Shown piece by piece: positions 33,900-44,648 of a stretch of DNA of 64,000 nucleotides (position 1 is the first letter of the stretch; every line of letters begins with the position of its first letter). This stretch comes from Brachionus rotundiformis (lineage: Eukaryota; Rotifera; Eurotatoria; Ploima; Brachionidae), in NCBI GenBank assembly GCA_016802295.1, contig JAESIW010000137.1:4615656-4679655 (forward strand), read 5' to 3'. The position numbers and the translations under genes are program-made. The notes beneath the pieces were generated by a model. It ran no database searches. It was not told the origin of the DNA and worked only from the letters and a program-made list of their open reading frames with translations.

Positions 33900-35207
33900 C
33901 TAGAATTTTAAAAACACTAATTTATATAAACTATTTCTAATTGAAGATTTATTTTTTGTTATATCACTTTCTGTTTCAGTGTTGTTGTTGTTGTTTTTAA
34001 AGTTGTCCTCAAAAAGCCTAAACAAAAGAACAACAAATGTTCCAACCAAAATGGCGATAGCACCAAATATGCTCCAACTATCAACCATTATGTCCAATAT
34101 TAGATATTGCAGAGCGAATGAAAAAAACATGTCTATAGTCTTGGTGATGGCAATTTTGGTAGCATCTTCGTACTTGAACGCAATATTGAGAAATATCTGA
34201 CCTAAAAGACTGGTGATTGCAGCAATAAATGAATAAAAGATATCCATAGGTAGCTCATCTTGCTCTATCGACAAGTCTTGGTGGTAAAAGCCAAAGAATA
34301 CTAGTGTCGCACTGAGTATAAACGATAGAGGTAAGCCGAACCAAGTAACACAAATGGTGCTGTAGGCCCAGTGAACTTTGGAATTGGAGAGCTTTTTCAG
34401 GATTAGGAAAATTACGCTTGTGAATATAGCTGCCAAAAACGTCATCGATACGCCTATAGGAACTTTAAAGTCATCCAAAGAGGATCCATCGATTTGACTA
34501 GAATTTGTTTTGTTCTCAAATACGACTTGTTCTTTTTTACCAAATATAAAGCTTGGCTTTGATATAAAAAGAACGCCAATAGCGGTCAAAAAAATAGAAA
34601 AAACATGAGCAATGCTCAGCTTTTCTTTTAAAAATATTCTTGACATTATAGCTGTAATTATGAGACTAGAGTGAGCCAAGGAGACTACGTCCGATGGATT
34701 GATTAGCATTAGGGCAAAGTAAACAGACATTAAAGAAAATGATCCAACTAATCCACGGATCAAGAGCAAGTTCAATTGCTTTTTTGGTCCAGACAGGTCC
34801 ATTTCATGGTATTTCATGAATATTATCATTGCGATGAGGGTAAAAAAATAGCGAATGGTAGCGTGGTCAGCAGCTGATAGCCATTTGGCACGTCTAAGAA
34901 AAATTTGAGACAAGCAGAAAAAAAATGCCGAAAATAGACCATAGAAATATCCACGGTAGGGTAGAAATATGCAGATTTTTATTCGATTTAACAAATTATC
35001 CGACTCGGGGATATAAATATCTAAATCTTGCTTATCTAATAGTTTACTACTTGCTAGATCATGTTTGGGTAATTTTTGATTAAGACTGTGTGCGCTACGA
35101 AAAGGCAGTGAAGCTTTTGAAGAGCTAATAATGGCAAATTCTCCCAATTCAACCAGAGAATCTTCATCGTTATCCGCGTTTATGTTGCGTACAGATTTAG
35201 TTGACAT
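33900..35207 (-). CDS. SLC35G/EamA-family membrane transporter, copy B
   Basis: 435 residues in one exon, starting MSTKSVRNINADN at 35207. Domain plan as in copy A: polar N-terminus with the shared SSSKASLPFRS element, then YRGYFYGLFSAFFFCLSQIF and ten helices in two EamA repeats, ending FRLFEDNF and a polar tail. It shares long stretches with copy A (LINPSDVVSL, HSSLIITAIMSRIFLKEKL, NSKVHWAYSTIC), showing a tandem duplication, but the tails and loops have diverged, including an Asn-rich run (KNNNNTETES). Substrate unknown. No splice junction interrupts the frame. It is divergent from EI24. Confidence 0.88.
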   Translation of the reverse strand: MSTKSVRNINADNDEDSLVELGEFAIISSSKASLPFRSAHSLNQKLPKHDLASSKLLDKQDLDIYIPESDNLLNRIKICIFLPYRGYFYGLFSAFFFCLSQIFLRRAKWLSAADHATIRYFFTLIAMIIFMKYHEMDLSGPKKQLNLLLIRGLVGSFSLMSVYFALMLINPSDVVSLAHSSLIITAIMSRIFLKEKLSIAHVFSIFLTAIGVLFISKPSFIFGKKEQVVFENKTNSSQIDGSSLDDFKVPIGVSMTFLAAIFTSVIFLILKKLSNSKVHWAYSTICVTWFGLPLSFILSATLVFFGFYHQDLSIEQDELPMDIFYSFIAAITSLLGQIFLNIAFKYEDATKIAITKTIDMFFSFALQYLILDIMVDSWSIFGAIAILVGTFVVLLFRLFEDNFKNNNNNTETESDITKNKSSIRNSLYKLVFLKF

Positions 35208-35936
35208 GTTCTGGCGCCAATCTTGTCCTAATCTAAAACTAAAAATTTAAGATATATTTTTGTTGAAATTTAAAAACCACGTTGATTATTTAAATTGTTG
35301 TTTAATTATTTTATTTGCACAAAAATTAATCACCTTAGATAGACATTTTATTTTATTTAAGCTTAGCATCTTATCTTGTTATAACGCTTTTTTTATATGA
35401 ATAAATATAAATAGATGTTTACCTTATAAAATTTTAAAATAGCTTTAATTTGCTTATTTTGATCTTATAATAAATTTTGATTGTCTTTGTGTCATATATA
35501 ATTTAATTGTTGACAGATTTCGAGCTCAAAGGTTATATATTTTAATCCTTGAAAGACTTTCAGCTGATTAAATAAATTATTTTTTTACCTATTTAAAAAT
35601 TATCAGAAAAAATAATTAGAAAATCTTCTAAAATCAATATCAAGTTAACTTTTGAAGAAAAAAAATCTCTACAAATGTTCTTACTTAAAAATATACAGGC
35701 GCCGGGTCCAATATTCCAAGTACAATGATAAAGAATTTAATAGATAAATTTTTTAAATGCCATAAATCCATTAATAACAAAATGCCATATTTTTAACTAA
35801 CAATTAAATTCCATAATTTTATATATCTAAAATTATGCCTAAACTAAACTAATATGCTAAGAAATTTAAATTATAATTTATTCTTGAATAAAGAACACCC
35901 AAAACAAAATAAATAACTTTTATTTTGTCGATTTTA
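35208..35936. other. Divergent intergenic region (transporter B / EI24)
   Basis: AT-rich spacer between copy B (-) and EI24 (+), so both promoters should lie here. A conspicuous pyrimidine/purine-poor pattern is absent, and no clear TATA box is identified. Confidence 0.4.
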
Positions 35937-36953
35937 ATGGCTACACTCAAAGTATGCTTGGTCCAATTTTTGAACGGATTCAAGGACTCCCTTGTTGGAA
36001 GCATTAAATTTTTCCAAAGACAAAACGCAATATTAGCCAGCCATCAAGCACGGACACTTGGCAAAAAGCAATTAAGCAAAAATGATAAATTTTATACAAA
36101 TTTAATCCAAAGTTGTATCCTAAATGGCGTATTTCTTTTTTTATGTATATGTATATTTAATTACATACTAATGCCGGTGCTAAATTCAATCGCTTTTAGA
36201 CTAATAAGCACTTCGAACCACAGCTTAATAAACAACTATCTAAACCCTTGTTTCCAGATACTGTTCTCATCAGTTTGGATCGTGCCTGTATTTCTCCTAT
36301 GCAAACTCTTTAATCTAATATGGCACCAGGAAATAGCAGACATTGCCTATGAGTTCAAATACGGCAAGCCAAAAAGTAATCCTAACCAGTCATTTTCTGA
36401 CCTAATTGCGGACATGGTCTTCAGTGTGACAATGCAGTTGATATTTTTGGTCCAATCTTCCCTAATGGGACTGATACCAGCCTCTTGGCTAAGCACTCTA
36501 CTTGGTCACTTTCACACCTCTTTTTTGTACGCTCTTTACGCTTTTGAATACAAGTTGTGCAACAAAGGCCTGGACATCAAGAAGCGTATTGAGCATATTG
36601 AGCTTAGATGGCCGTATTACTGGGGCTTTGGTTTGAGTATGTCCCTAATTCTATCCGTGGCTGAAGCCTACATTTACAATGCAGCATTGTTCGGATTTAT
36701 TTTTCCAGCTTTTATTCTGTCAGCCATTGAGTCCGACTCGGAAAAGCTAGAACCTGTTATGTACCTAAAACAAGATTTTAACTCTGAGACCGGTTTTAGA
36801 GCAAGGCAGTTCAGAATAAGACTCTTTAAAATATCTATTTATGTGACAGATTATATTTTCAAGTTTTTTATGAAAAAAGAAATTGAAAAATTGAAGCAAA
36901 AAACTACAAAACCGGTTCAACAACAAATTTTTACGATAAGAAAAACCAATTAA
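35937..36953 (+). CDS. EI24: EI24 / PIG8 ER membrane autophagy protein
   Basis: Single exon, 338 residues from the ATG at 35937 (the frame opens with TTG four codons earlier, which I do not use). EI24 is an ER multi-pass protein needed for autophagosome maturation and induced by p53 in mammals. Family signatures: FLNGFKDSLVGSIKFF near the N-terminus, IFNYILMPVLNSIAF, SSVWIVPVFLLCKLFNLIW, QEIADIAYEFKYGKP, the HFHTSFLYALYAFEYKL helix, and ELRWPYYWGFGLSMSLI, which is diagnostic. Membrane helices match the family's order. The C-terminus is lysine-rich (FMKKEIEKLKQKTTK). No disruption is seen. Confidence 0.95.
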   Translation: MATLKVCLVQFLNGFKDSLVGSIKFFQRQNAILASHQARTLGKKQLSKNDKFYTNLIQSCILNGVFLFLCICIFNYILMPVLNSIAFRLISTSNHSLINNYLNPCFQILFSSVWIVPVFLLCKLFNLIWHQEIADIAYEFKYGKPKSNPNQSFSDLIADMVFSVTMQLIFLVQSSLMGLIPASWLSTLLGHFHTSFLYALYAFEYKLCNKGLDIKKRIEHIELRWPYYWGFGLSMSLILSVAEAYIYNAALFGFIFPAFILSAIESDSEKLEPVMYLKQDFNSETGFRARQFRIRLFKISIYVTDYIFKFFMKKEIEKLKQKTTKPVQQQIFTIRKTN

Positions 36954-38020
36954 AAACTAGATAATTTAGTAAATTGGCATTCTTAATTTATTTTTTCGAT
37001 AAAATTTTAAATAAATTGGGATTTTTATTTATAGAAAATTAAAATACAGTATATCAATATTACATCTAAGTTAATTTGACTTAATAAACTCTTCAAAAAT
37101 AAACTATCAGATTGTTTTAAAAAAATTTTGGTAATACTTTTTTACGCGTGGTTGATTATAAGGAAATTTTTAATTTTTTTAGATTTTATTTGAATTAAAA
37201 ATTTAAAAATTAAGTAAAAAAAATCATCTGTTATTATTAAATTTTAACAGCATAAATTGGCCAGTTTTTATTTTTATCTGCCATTAATCATTAAATATTT
37301 TAAAAGCGTACTATTTTTGATAGATTTCTATTGCATAAAAAATTAAAGTAATTAAGATAAAATTTTAATTAAATAAAGAATCAAAAAATCTAAAAATTAT
37401 TTATTAAATAAAGTTTAATTCAACTTTTAGAAGCGCCAGGAGCCTTATTTCACTAATCTAATCTTATTTTAACTAATTGACTAATAGATAAAATTATGCT
37501 CAATCTTCTCTAATATTAATTTAGAAATTTTTGTTCAAATCAATTTAATCTTTTTTGTCACACAAAATTTATAGTTTTGTCTGCCTTTAAGCATTATTAT
37601 TAATAAAGTTATTACTGCAAGTCTGTAGCTTTTACTTTAAAAAGTTTCGAAAAATAATCTAATACCAAAAAAATAATCCAAGTCTTAAGATTAAAATTAA
37701 TCTTACCAAATCTTATTATTTGCACTTGGAATTTATAAATTTTTTCATATTCCCAACATTTTATTTATAACTTTGTAATAATAAGATATGTTTCAGAGCT
37801 TACAGGTTTTTTTATACACGCATTTTTAAGCGCTGTTCAATGAAAATAAATTAGTTGAGTACAAATTTATTTGAAAAAATAAAAATTGTAATTTTATAAA
37901 ATTTTTAAATCAATTGATAAAATCTAGCTATTTATTATCAAAATAAAGAACAAGAAAAATATCACACAATATCACATATTCCAATTTAATAGAATTTCTA
38001 ATACAATATACACCATTTTT
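36954..38020. other. Intergenic region
   Basis: AT-rich spacer between convergent EI24 and the neuropeptide gene. Polyadenylation-type AATAAA signals are frequent. No gene is supported. Confidence 0.4.
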
Positions 38021-38592
38021 CTATTTTCCAATGTTTCCCAAATATCTCAATCTGTCAAAATTTGACTTTTTGGCAAGTAGGTATTTAAGTTGATTGCTTT
38101 TTAACATGGGATAATAGTCAGAACGCTTTCCTAGTCCACCGAAATACTTCATTTTATCAAAGCGTTTCATAGATCTCCATATATTGGCCGGAAGGTCATC
38201 ATTTCTTTTTCCCAAACCTCCAAAGTATCTCATTCTGTCCAGCCGTTTTTCCATCTCAACTTCATCGTCATTATATTCCATTGTCTCATACCTAAATGGC
38301 AAAATAAGTGATTTGTTAAGGTCAAATAAATGAGTTACGACGAGTCTTCATAGTTTCTCTTTCCAAGACCACCATAAAATCTCATTTTATCAATAGCCCG
38401 CTTTTCAAATCCCATTTGTGGCTCCTCACTTGAATTTGGAGCCTGTTCGTGTTTTTCCTCAGCTACAAAAAAATCATTAATTTTCTTATAAATTAATATT
38501 AGTTTACTTTTTTCTGTTCTTGAATTGCTAAACAGCGAGAAAAGAACCATCAAAGAGAACAAAATCAAGACTTTATTTGGTAAAATTGACAT
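38021..38592 (-). CDS. GGL-amide neuropeptide precursor
   Basis: Two exons, 38592-38339 and 38291-38021 with a 47-base intron, encode about 174 residues. Residues 1-24 (MSILPNKVLILFSLMVLFSLFS) are a signal peptide. Cleavage at KR and amidation of the glycine predict four related peptides: AIDKMRFYGGL, LDRMRYFGGL, FDKMKYFGGL and, at the C-terminus without a following KR, NFDRLRYLGNI, which keeps its amidation glycine and a single Lys before the stop. Between them lie acidic or polar spacers (for example MEYNDDEVEME). The shared plan is D-basic-Met/Leu-basic-aromatic-aromatic-G-G-L-amide. This most resembles buccalin/allatostatin-A GL-amides in its ending, but the body differs and I cannot place it in a named family. 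The ligand should be secreted from neurons. Processing sites and signal peptide make the function secure; the family is not. Confidence 0.92.
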
Positions 38593-40743
38593 TTTTACAC
38601 TTTTAGATAAAACTAAAATTTATTTTTCTAAATTAAATAAAATAAAATTTTGAGGCTATTTATACACGCTAATTAAGGTGAATGGCAATAAGCCCACAAC
38701 ACGAATAATTAGAATTTATCCAATGCAAACATTTATCAATAATTAATCGAATAAATAAACCAAAAACAGCATTGGTAAAGAAATGAATTATTCAAGTGAG
38801 CATGAAGGTATCTTGTGTCAAAAACTTGTTTGTCGAAAACAAAATTTCTAAAATATTAATTTTTTTTTTGTAACCAAATTTGAATATTGCTTCCAATTTT
38901 GAGTCAATTTGATTTTAATACCAAATTCAATGAAAAGATAATGGAAGCATAAAATTTTCCTTCAAGGCTTACTTAATGTTAAAACACAAAAATAAAAATT
39001 TACAGCTACTTGTCTGGTAAAGACTAAGTATTTAAAAAACAATCTTTAAAACTTAATAATATTGAGCAATAATCTTCGGATTTAAAAAAATGAGCTGTCT
39101 AATGTAAAAATTTTATTTTAAGATTTAATTTTTTGAAAGCTGTGCGCCAATCTCGTGAGGTTTTGGTTACTAATTTTTTGGAATTTTTTATTTAAACTAA
39201 ACGGCTAATTGACAAATTAATTTTTTTTCCAAATGCTCAAGATTTTATAGTTCTAAACAACTTGCGCCAACTCTTCTAACTCGATCATAAGATGCAATTA
39301 AACTATTGTATCTATTTGACAATAAACAAATAAATTGAAAATCTTAATTATTATGAGAAAAAAACTGATTTTTAAGAATAAAAAAGACTCTAATTTAATC
39401 TAATAATGCTTAAATTTGTTTTTAGTCTCTTTTTTAATGGTAAAATTTTCAATATCACTTGAGGCTTTATACTTTGTTAGAGAAATAATCCTAATGATCA
39501 ATAGTTGTTTATTACCATTGTTGCGATTGATAAGCTCGATTAGATATAAAATTCAATTTCGAGAATACTCCCGGCTCGGATTATTAATTAAAATATCCTA
39601 ATAACGTCATGTTTAAATTAAATTTTTTATATTCAAGGAAGTTATTTATACCAACGCACTTACCACCTTTTCCAGCAAGCTAATTAATTTTTTCTTTGAG
39701 CCAAAATTTCGGATTTTATTCTGGTCATTGAATATGTCAATTTAAAAGGCATTTAAATATTGTCTCTTATTTAATTAGCTAATTGTATCAAATTTCAAAT
39801 GTGTATGTAACATGAGATTATTTTAAAATAGTTTTTGGTTAGAAATATATCAATTTTAAGATAAAAAAAGCTCGATTTTTGGCGATAAAAATTAAACAAC
39901 AAATTCTTTTAATTAATTAAGATTGTTTGTCAAAATTTTGAGATTAATTAGAATATTAAACATGAAAAAGTAAGATTGTATATTTAGTTGGAGCATATTT
40001 GAATCTAAGATTGTGATTGCTTTCATAATATTTGGTAAGATTTTTTTACTAATTTGGAAATTTTCTATAATTATCTATTGAAAATCATTTTCATGCCAAA
40101 TAAACCAAACTTGAAAAACTTTTGTAATTTAATTAAAAATTCAACCTGTTTAATTAATGAAAATCTGATTTATAATGATGAAAAATTTAGATAAAAATGC
40201 AAATAAAGATTGAAAATATATTCTGATTGCCATAAAAATATTGAAATATTAATTTATTCAATTAAGCTGAGATTTTTTCAAACTAACCTTTCTAATCTTA
40301 ATCTTAATTGTCTGTGCTATCTTTTTTGACTTAAAAAAAATGCAAGATATTTCTTTATATCATGTCAACATCTTGATTATTAAGCTAATTGCATTTAATA
40401 AATTATTTTTTTTTTAAATTATAATCAAATAATCAATGAAAAACACTTATTGTTTAACTGTAATTATTTACTAAAGTTGGCAAATTTTGCTAATGAGAGC
40501 AATTAATTTTTTTTTCAAATAATTGATTTTAAATTTTTTCCTAAACAGTTATTAATAAATAATAAACAAATTTTATGACGTCCTATTATCCTTAAAAATG
40601 TTCAAATATTTTATTTTATCATGACGACTATTCCAATTTGACCCATATTTTGAGTAAGAGTTTGGTACCAAATAAAAGTTTAAAAAATATATGGCGCTAC
40701 ATATTTTTATTTGCATTTAATTTTAAACTTTAATTCAAAATTT
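38593..40743. other. Intergenic region
   Basis: Neuropeptide promoter, then two kilobases of AT-rich spacer to the 3' end of RPL27A. A short chance open frame (39416-39601) is not called. Confidence 0.4.
38656..38664 (-). promoter_or_regulatory. TATA box of the neuropeptide gene
   Basis: The minus strand reads TATAAATAG, a near-perfect TATA element, about 65 bases upstream of the neuropeptide ATG (38592), so transcription should start near 38630. It lies inside AT-rich DNA, so chance occurrence cannot be excluded, but the GC-flanked form GTGTATAAATAGCC stands out. Confidence 0.5.
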
Positions 40744-41593
40744 TTATGCAACTAAAACGCACACACCGCCGACTTTTTTGATTTTTTCTTCCGCCGATCT
40801 TGAGAAGTATTTTGCTTTGACAATAACTGGTTGCTTTGGTAGAACACCTTTGCCCAAGACTTTGTGATAGCCCTTAAATTAAGAAAATTTAAAGCAACCT
40901 TGCATTAAAATCTAAAAAAAAGACAAAAAAAACACTCACGGCTCTAACTACATCAATTACTGGAGCAACTTCGGTTTTGTTTTGGTATTGTTCGCGGTGT
41001 TGTTCGGTTACCAAACCCCAGAGTCTATCAACATTTACGGCAGGTCGCCATAATCTGTTCTTCAATACACGGAATTGTCTCATACCGACTTTACCAAAGT
41101 AACCTGGATGGCTTGATAAATAAATTTTAAAATCAATTTAAAATAATACTTTGTGTTATCATATCTTGAACTCTGGAAAACGTAGCTTCAAGAGCTTGAT
41201 TCAATGATAATAATATTGCTATATTTGTTATGATGTAAAAATTTAAAAATTGAACACCATCTTACTCTATAGCAGTCTTTAAAAGGCCAATACATCAACT
41301 TACTATTTGTCAAAGTTGATTCTGTGATGATGGGCACCACCAGCGTTACCTCTACCACCAGGATGCTTTCGGTGTTTACCAATTCTACCATAACCATGGC
41401 TTACATGACCTCTCAATTTTCTGGTCTTTCTAACTTTACGTTGTGTATTTCTTGCAGAACCTCTGGCTGCCTTTTTTGAAAAACTCTCATTTAGAATAGG
41501 TTTTTTTAAATTTTTGATTTAAAATATCGATTTAATTGATCAATATTTTAAATTGGTACCGTGTTAAACTGCGATTAAATAAGATCTTACCAT
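40744..41593 (-). CDS. RPL27A: 60S ribosomal protein L27a (uL15)
   Basis: Four coding exons: 41593-41591 (ATG only, then GTAAG), 41470-41304, 41111-40940 and 40872-40744, giving about 156 residues. It is a structural component of the large ribosomal subunit. Signatures: VRKTRKLRGHVSHGYGRIGKH, KHPGGRGNAGGAHHHRINFD, FGKVGMRQF, VNVDRLWGLVTEQ, and GYHKVLGKGVLPKQPVIVKA to the end VGGVCVLVA. Exon 2 as spliced adds eight residues (AARGSARN-type, ending TQRKV) relative to the typical 148-residue protein; alternative acceptors nearby break the frame, so I keep it. The ATG-only first exon is a common arrangement in ribosomal protein genes. The 192-base intron 2 (41303-41112) contains a stem-loop listed separately. 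Expression should be high and constitutive. Confidence 0.97.
41164..41193 (-). other. Stem-loop inside RPL27A intron
   Basis: A perfect 7-bp inverted repeat (TCTTGAA / TTCAAGA) encloses a 16-base loop in intron 2 of RPL27A. Ribosomal-protein introns often host snoRNAs, and vertebrate RPL27A introns do. A full H/ACA or C/D structure with boxes was not convincing here, so this is only a candidate. Confidence 0.33.
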
Positions 41594-43378
41594 TGTTCTT
41601 TATTATTTTTTTCTAATTCTAGTTTTTGAATTAACAAAATCGAGCAAAAGAGAATTCAATAAGTATAGATGCAAAAAGAGCAGATCAGAGAAAAATTATC
41701 CAAAAAATTTGCTTTTGGTAATGCGTATAGTAAAGACTTTGAAGTCTCGTTGTTGAAAAATTGAATGTTTTTGAAACTGATTTAAATTAAAATTGAAATC
41801 AGTCTTTGGTATTTTTTTCCAAAATTAAGTTAACATTTTGTATTTAAAATTTTAAAAAAGATAAATATAAATCCAATAAAATGACCAAATTTTTCCTTCA
41901 AATTCTCAAAAAGGATGATTTTTAATTTTTAAGTTTTTAATTAAATCTTACATGGTAAAGTTTATCTAACGATTTAGTAAATGAATAAAGACCTCTATTT
42001 TATGACAAGACCTCTAGCCTGCTGATTTACCTTGAAATTGAATTGAAAGCAAACTATAAAAGATTGAGATAATTCCGGGAAATGAAAAAATTGCGAGACT
42101 GGCAAGACCAGAAAAAATAATTAAAAAATAAATAATAAGCTTTGTCAATGCCAATGTATGAAAATGCACAAGTCAAGTTTGCAGTGATTAAGATTTTTGA
42201 GGTTAGATTTGTAAAATAAAAAACTATTTTAAAACTATTTTTTATATAGAAATAATTGAAAATAAATAATAATTTGATAATTAAAAAATTTAATTTCAAG
42301 TTAACAAAACACTTTTATTTTTATTTTATTTTAATTTTAAATTCAAATTTTTTTTTATGTTTCTTCAAGCAAGAGGCTGAAAGGGAGGACTAAGTTCCAT
42401 TCCAAACTGCCTGGGAGTCTCTCCCAAATTATATTTATAATAATATAATAATATAAACATTCGGTAATGATGAATATTCTTTGTTTATTTCTGGTCAGAA
42501 ATTATTTTTTTTCTAATACTAATATCTTTTTGTGATAAATAAAATTTTAATTAGATTCAGATTTCTTCAAAATTAATCGTTGAATTAAATGAAAATATCA
42601 TTAAACAAAGCCGTGTGTAATTCAAAAGATGATGATTAAAAAACTAAAAAAAAATTAATAATTAAGTGATTTATAAGATTACATTTTTATCCTTTTTTAA
42701 TAGATAATATAGAAAAATAATTCTGAGAATAAGGGGGAGAAGGATAAAAAATAAAAGGTGTAATTTAAAACAAAGGGTTGAACCAATTAAACGACCAATT
42801 GTTTTGTACATACTTAGACAGAATCTCTATAAACAAGTCAAAGACAACAATAATTCTTAACAATTAATTTTTTAATTTTTCAATGTTTTAAATAAAAAAA
42901 TTTTGATTATTTAAATTGTGTTTTAAAATCAAAAAGCTTTATTTCTTCTTTCAAATTCTTTAAAAAATCTAAGGAAATTTAGGCATATTTATTTGTAAAA
43001 TTTTAATTTCAGTAAATTTTCTGGGCAACTATTAAACATTATTTATATTTGAAATTTATCGTTTCCAAATACTTAAATTAAAATTAGACAATTATATTAT
43101 AAAATCTAATTTAACCTTTTTGATTGATGACAGCCTTTAATAGAATATCAATTTAATTTTTTTTTAAATTCTAAATATAATTTTGTTCAATTAGTCTTAT
43201 TCTATTTTCGACAGATTTAATAATTGAAAAATAATAAAACTGTATAATATCCATTTTTTTTTATTAATTGAAAATCCTAATTAGATTACAAAATTGAAGA
43301 ACAAAAAATATTATACTGAATTAAAAAATTTAATGTAATTGACGCAAAAATTAATCGAGTATTTTAACAAGTATTAAT
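41594..43378. other. Intergenic region
   Basis: RPL27A upstream region and AT-rich spacer to the 3' end of the receptor gene. A GC-richer patch at 42354-42430 (with GGGAG/CTCCC arms) is unassigned. Open frame 42054-42299 is low complexity and not called. Confidence 0.4.
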
Positions 43379-44648
43379 CTAATTATTAGTGCGAGTAATT
43401 AATGTGGTGAATTTTTTGCTTTTAAAATCAAACGATGTATGAAATCCATTTCTATCATAGCGTTTATTAGAGTGAGACAATTTTAGGGTTGTAAAACCTT
43501 AAAAAGTTTTAAAAATTAAATTATCTACCATAATTAGGAAAAATAAATAAATTACTTGTCTTACCATAAACAAGTGGATTGGCTAGACAGTTAGATACAG
43601 CAAAAACAAATAAAAAATTGTAAATTCTGTCATCGATTTTGTAAGCCATGCTCGGGTCCAACCAGAACAAAACCGATATTGAGTAATAAGGAGTCCAGCA
43701 TACCAAAAACACAATAACTTTGAAAATCAAGATATTTAATTTCAGCTCAGTTAAATGGTTTTACCTACCGATTGTAATTGCTAATTTTAAAGTCTTGCGT
43801 CTTGCTTTAATAATGGTATCTTTACGATTCTTGGAAAACAAAAGAACACAATTAAAATTGTCATTTTGCTCTAGAAGGAAAAAAAATATAAATTTAAAAA
43901 ATATAATTAATGGCTGAGAATATAAAATTTTACTTCTATTTTTGTTTAGTTTTCCAATTATTTCCATAAGAATACATCCATATGTTATCAAAATGACCAA
44001 CAATGGCAAAAAAAATGTGATCGTGGCGACAAAAACTTGGTACAAAACGAAAGCTATTTTTAAGAGCGAATGAGAGTCATCGGTCAATTGGAACTTAAAA
44101 TCCATACACTGCGTATACCATCGATGCACGGGATGCGTTTTTAGACTGAATACAAAAATTTGCGGAATAGCGCATACAATACTAAAGATCCAGGATGAAT
44201 ATATTAATATATTGGTTCTGGATTTGTGATTGTCTATTCTGAGCGGATAGAGTATAGCGTAATAGCGATCTATGCAAAGAGATATAATTATAAATGAAGC
44301 TAGATAGATTCCCAATGGACGCAAAAATTGCAATAGGCGACAAGCAAAGTCTCCAGCTTGCCAATATACGGTGTACTTCCATCCGATTTCAAGTGGTATG
44401 GTTATAAAAGTGACTATCAAATCAGCTATTATTAGGTTGAGAATGAATTTGTGTATTCGAAATTGTTCCTTGAATTTGCTTCTTTTCAGCATTACCAGAA
44501 TTGTTATGTTAAATACAGTTGACAATGCAAACATCACAGAGTAAATACTAATTGTGATTATGTTGGTTCGTGTGAGCTTCATGTCATTGCTGATACAAAT
44601 ATCTGGTGGTTTTTGGTAAAATATGCTCTGATTACATATTGCTTCCAT
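43379..44648 (-). CDS. GnRH/AKH/corazonin-type peptide GPCR
   Basis: Four exons: 44648-43934, 43870-43769, 43717-43565 and 43497-43379, about 362 residues. Rhodopsin-class receptor with seven helices; the N-terminus has a short extracellular part with one N-glycosylation site (NQSIF). Helix 2 region NLIIADLIVTFITIPLEIGW with YWQAGDFACRLLQFLRP, then DRYYA at the end of helix 3, and helix 6 LVCWTPYYSISVLFWLDPS, then NPLVYG for NPxxY. EIGW-x-AGD-CR, CWTPYY and the helix-7 start WLDP are typical of the GnRH/adipokinetic-hormone/corazonin group. The last exon supplies a 40-residue polar tail (ending TRTNN). Ligand unknown; the neighbouring peptide precursor is not of the AKH or GnRH type. Vasopressin-like receptors are related, but WLDP and EIGW favour GnRH/AKH. 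Confidence 0.86.

Noticed and set aside
42054..42299. Minus-strand open frame upstream of RPL27A
   Set aside because: Asn/Phe/Ile/Lys-rich, no domain.
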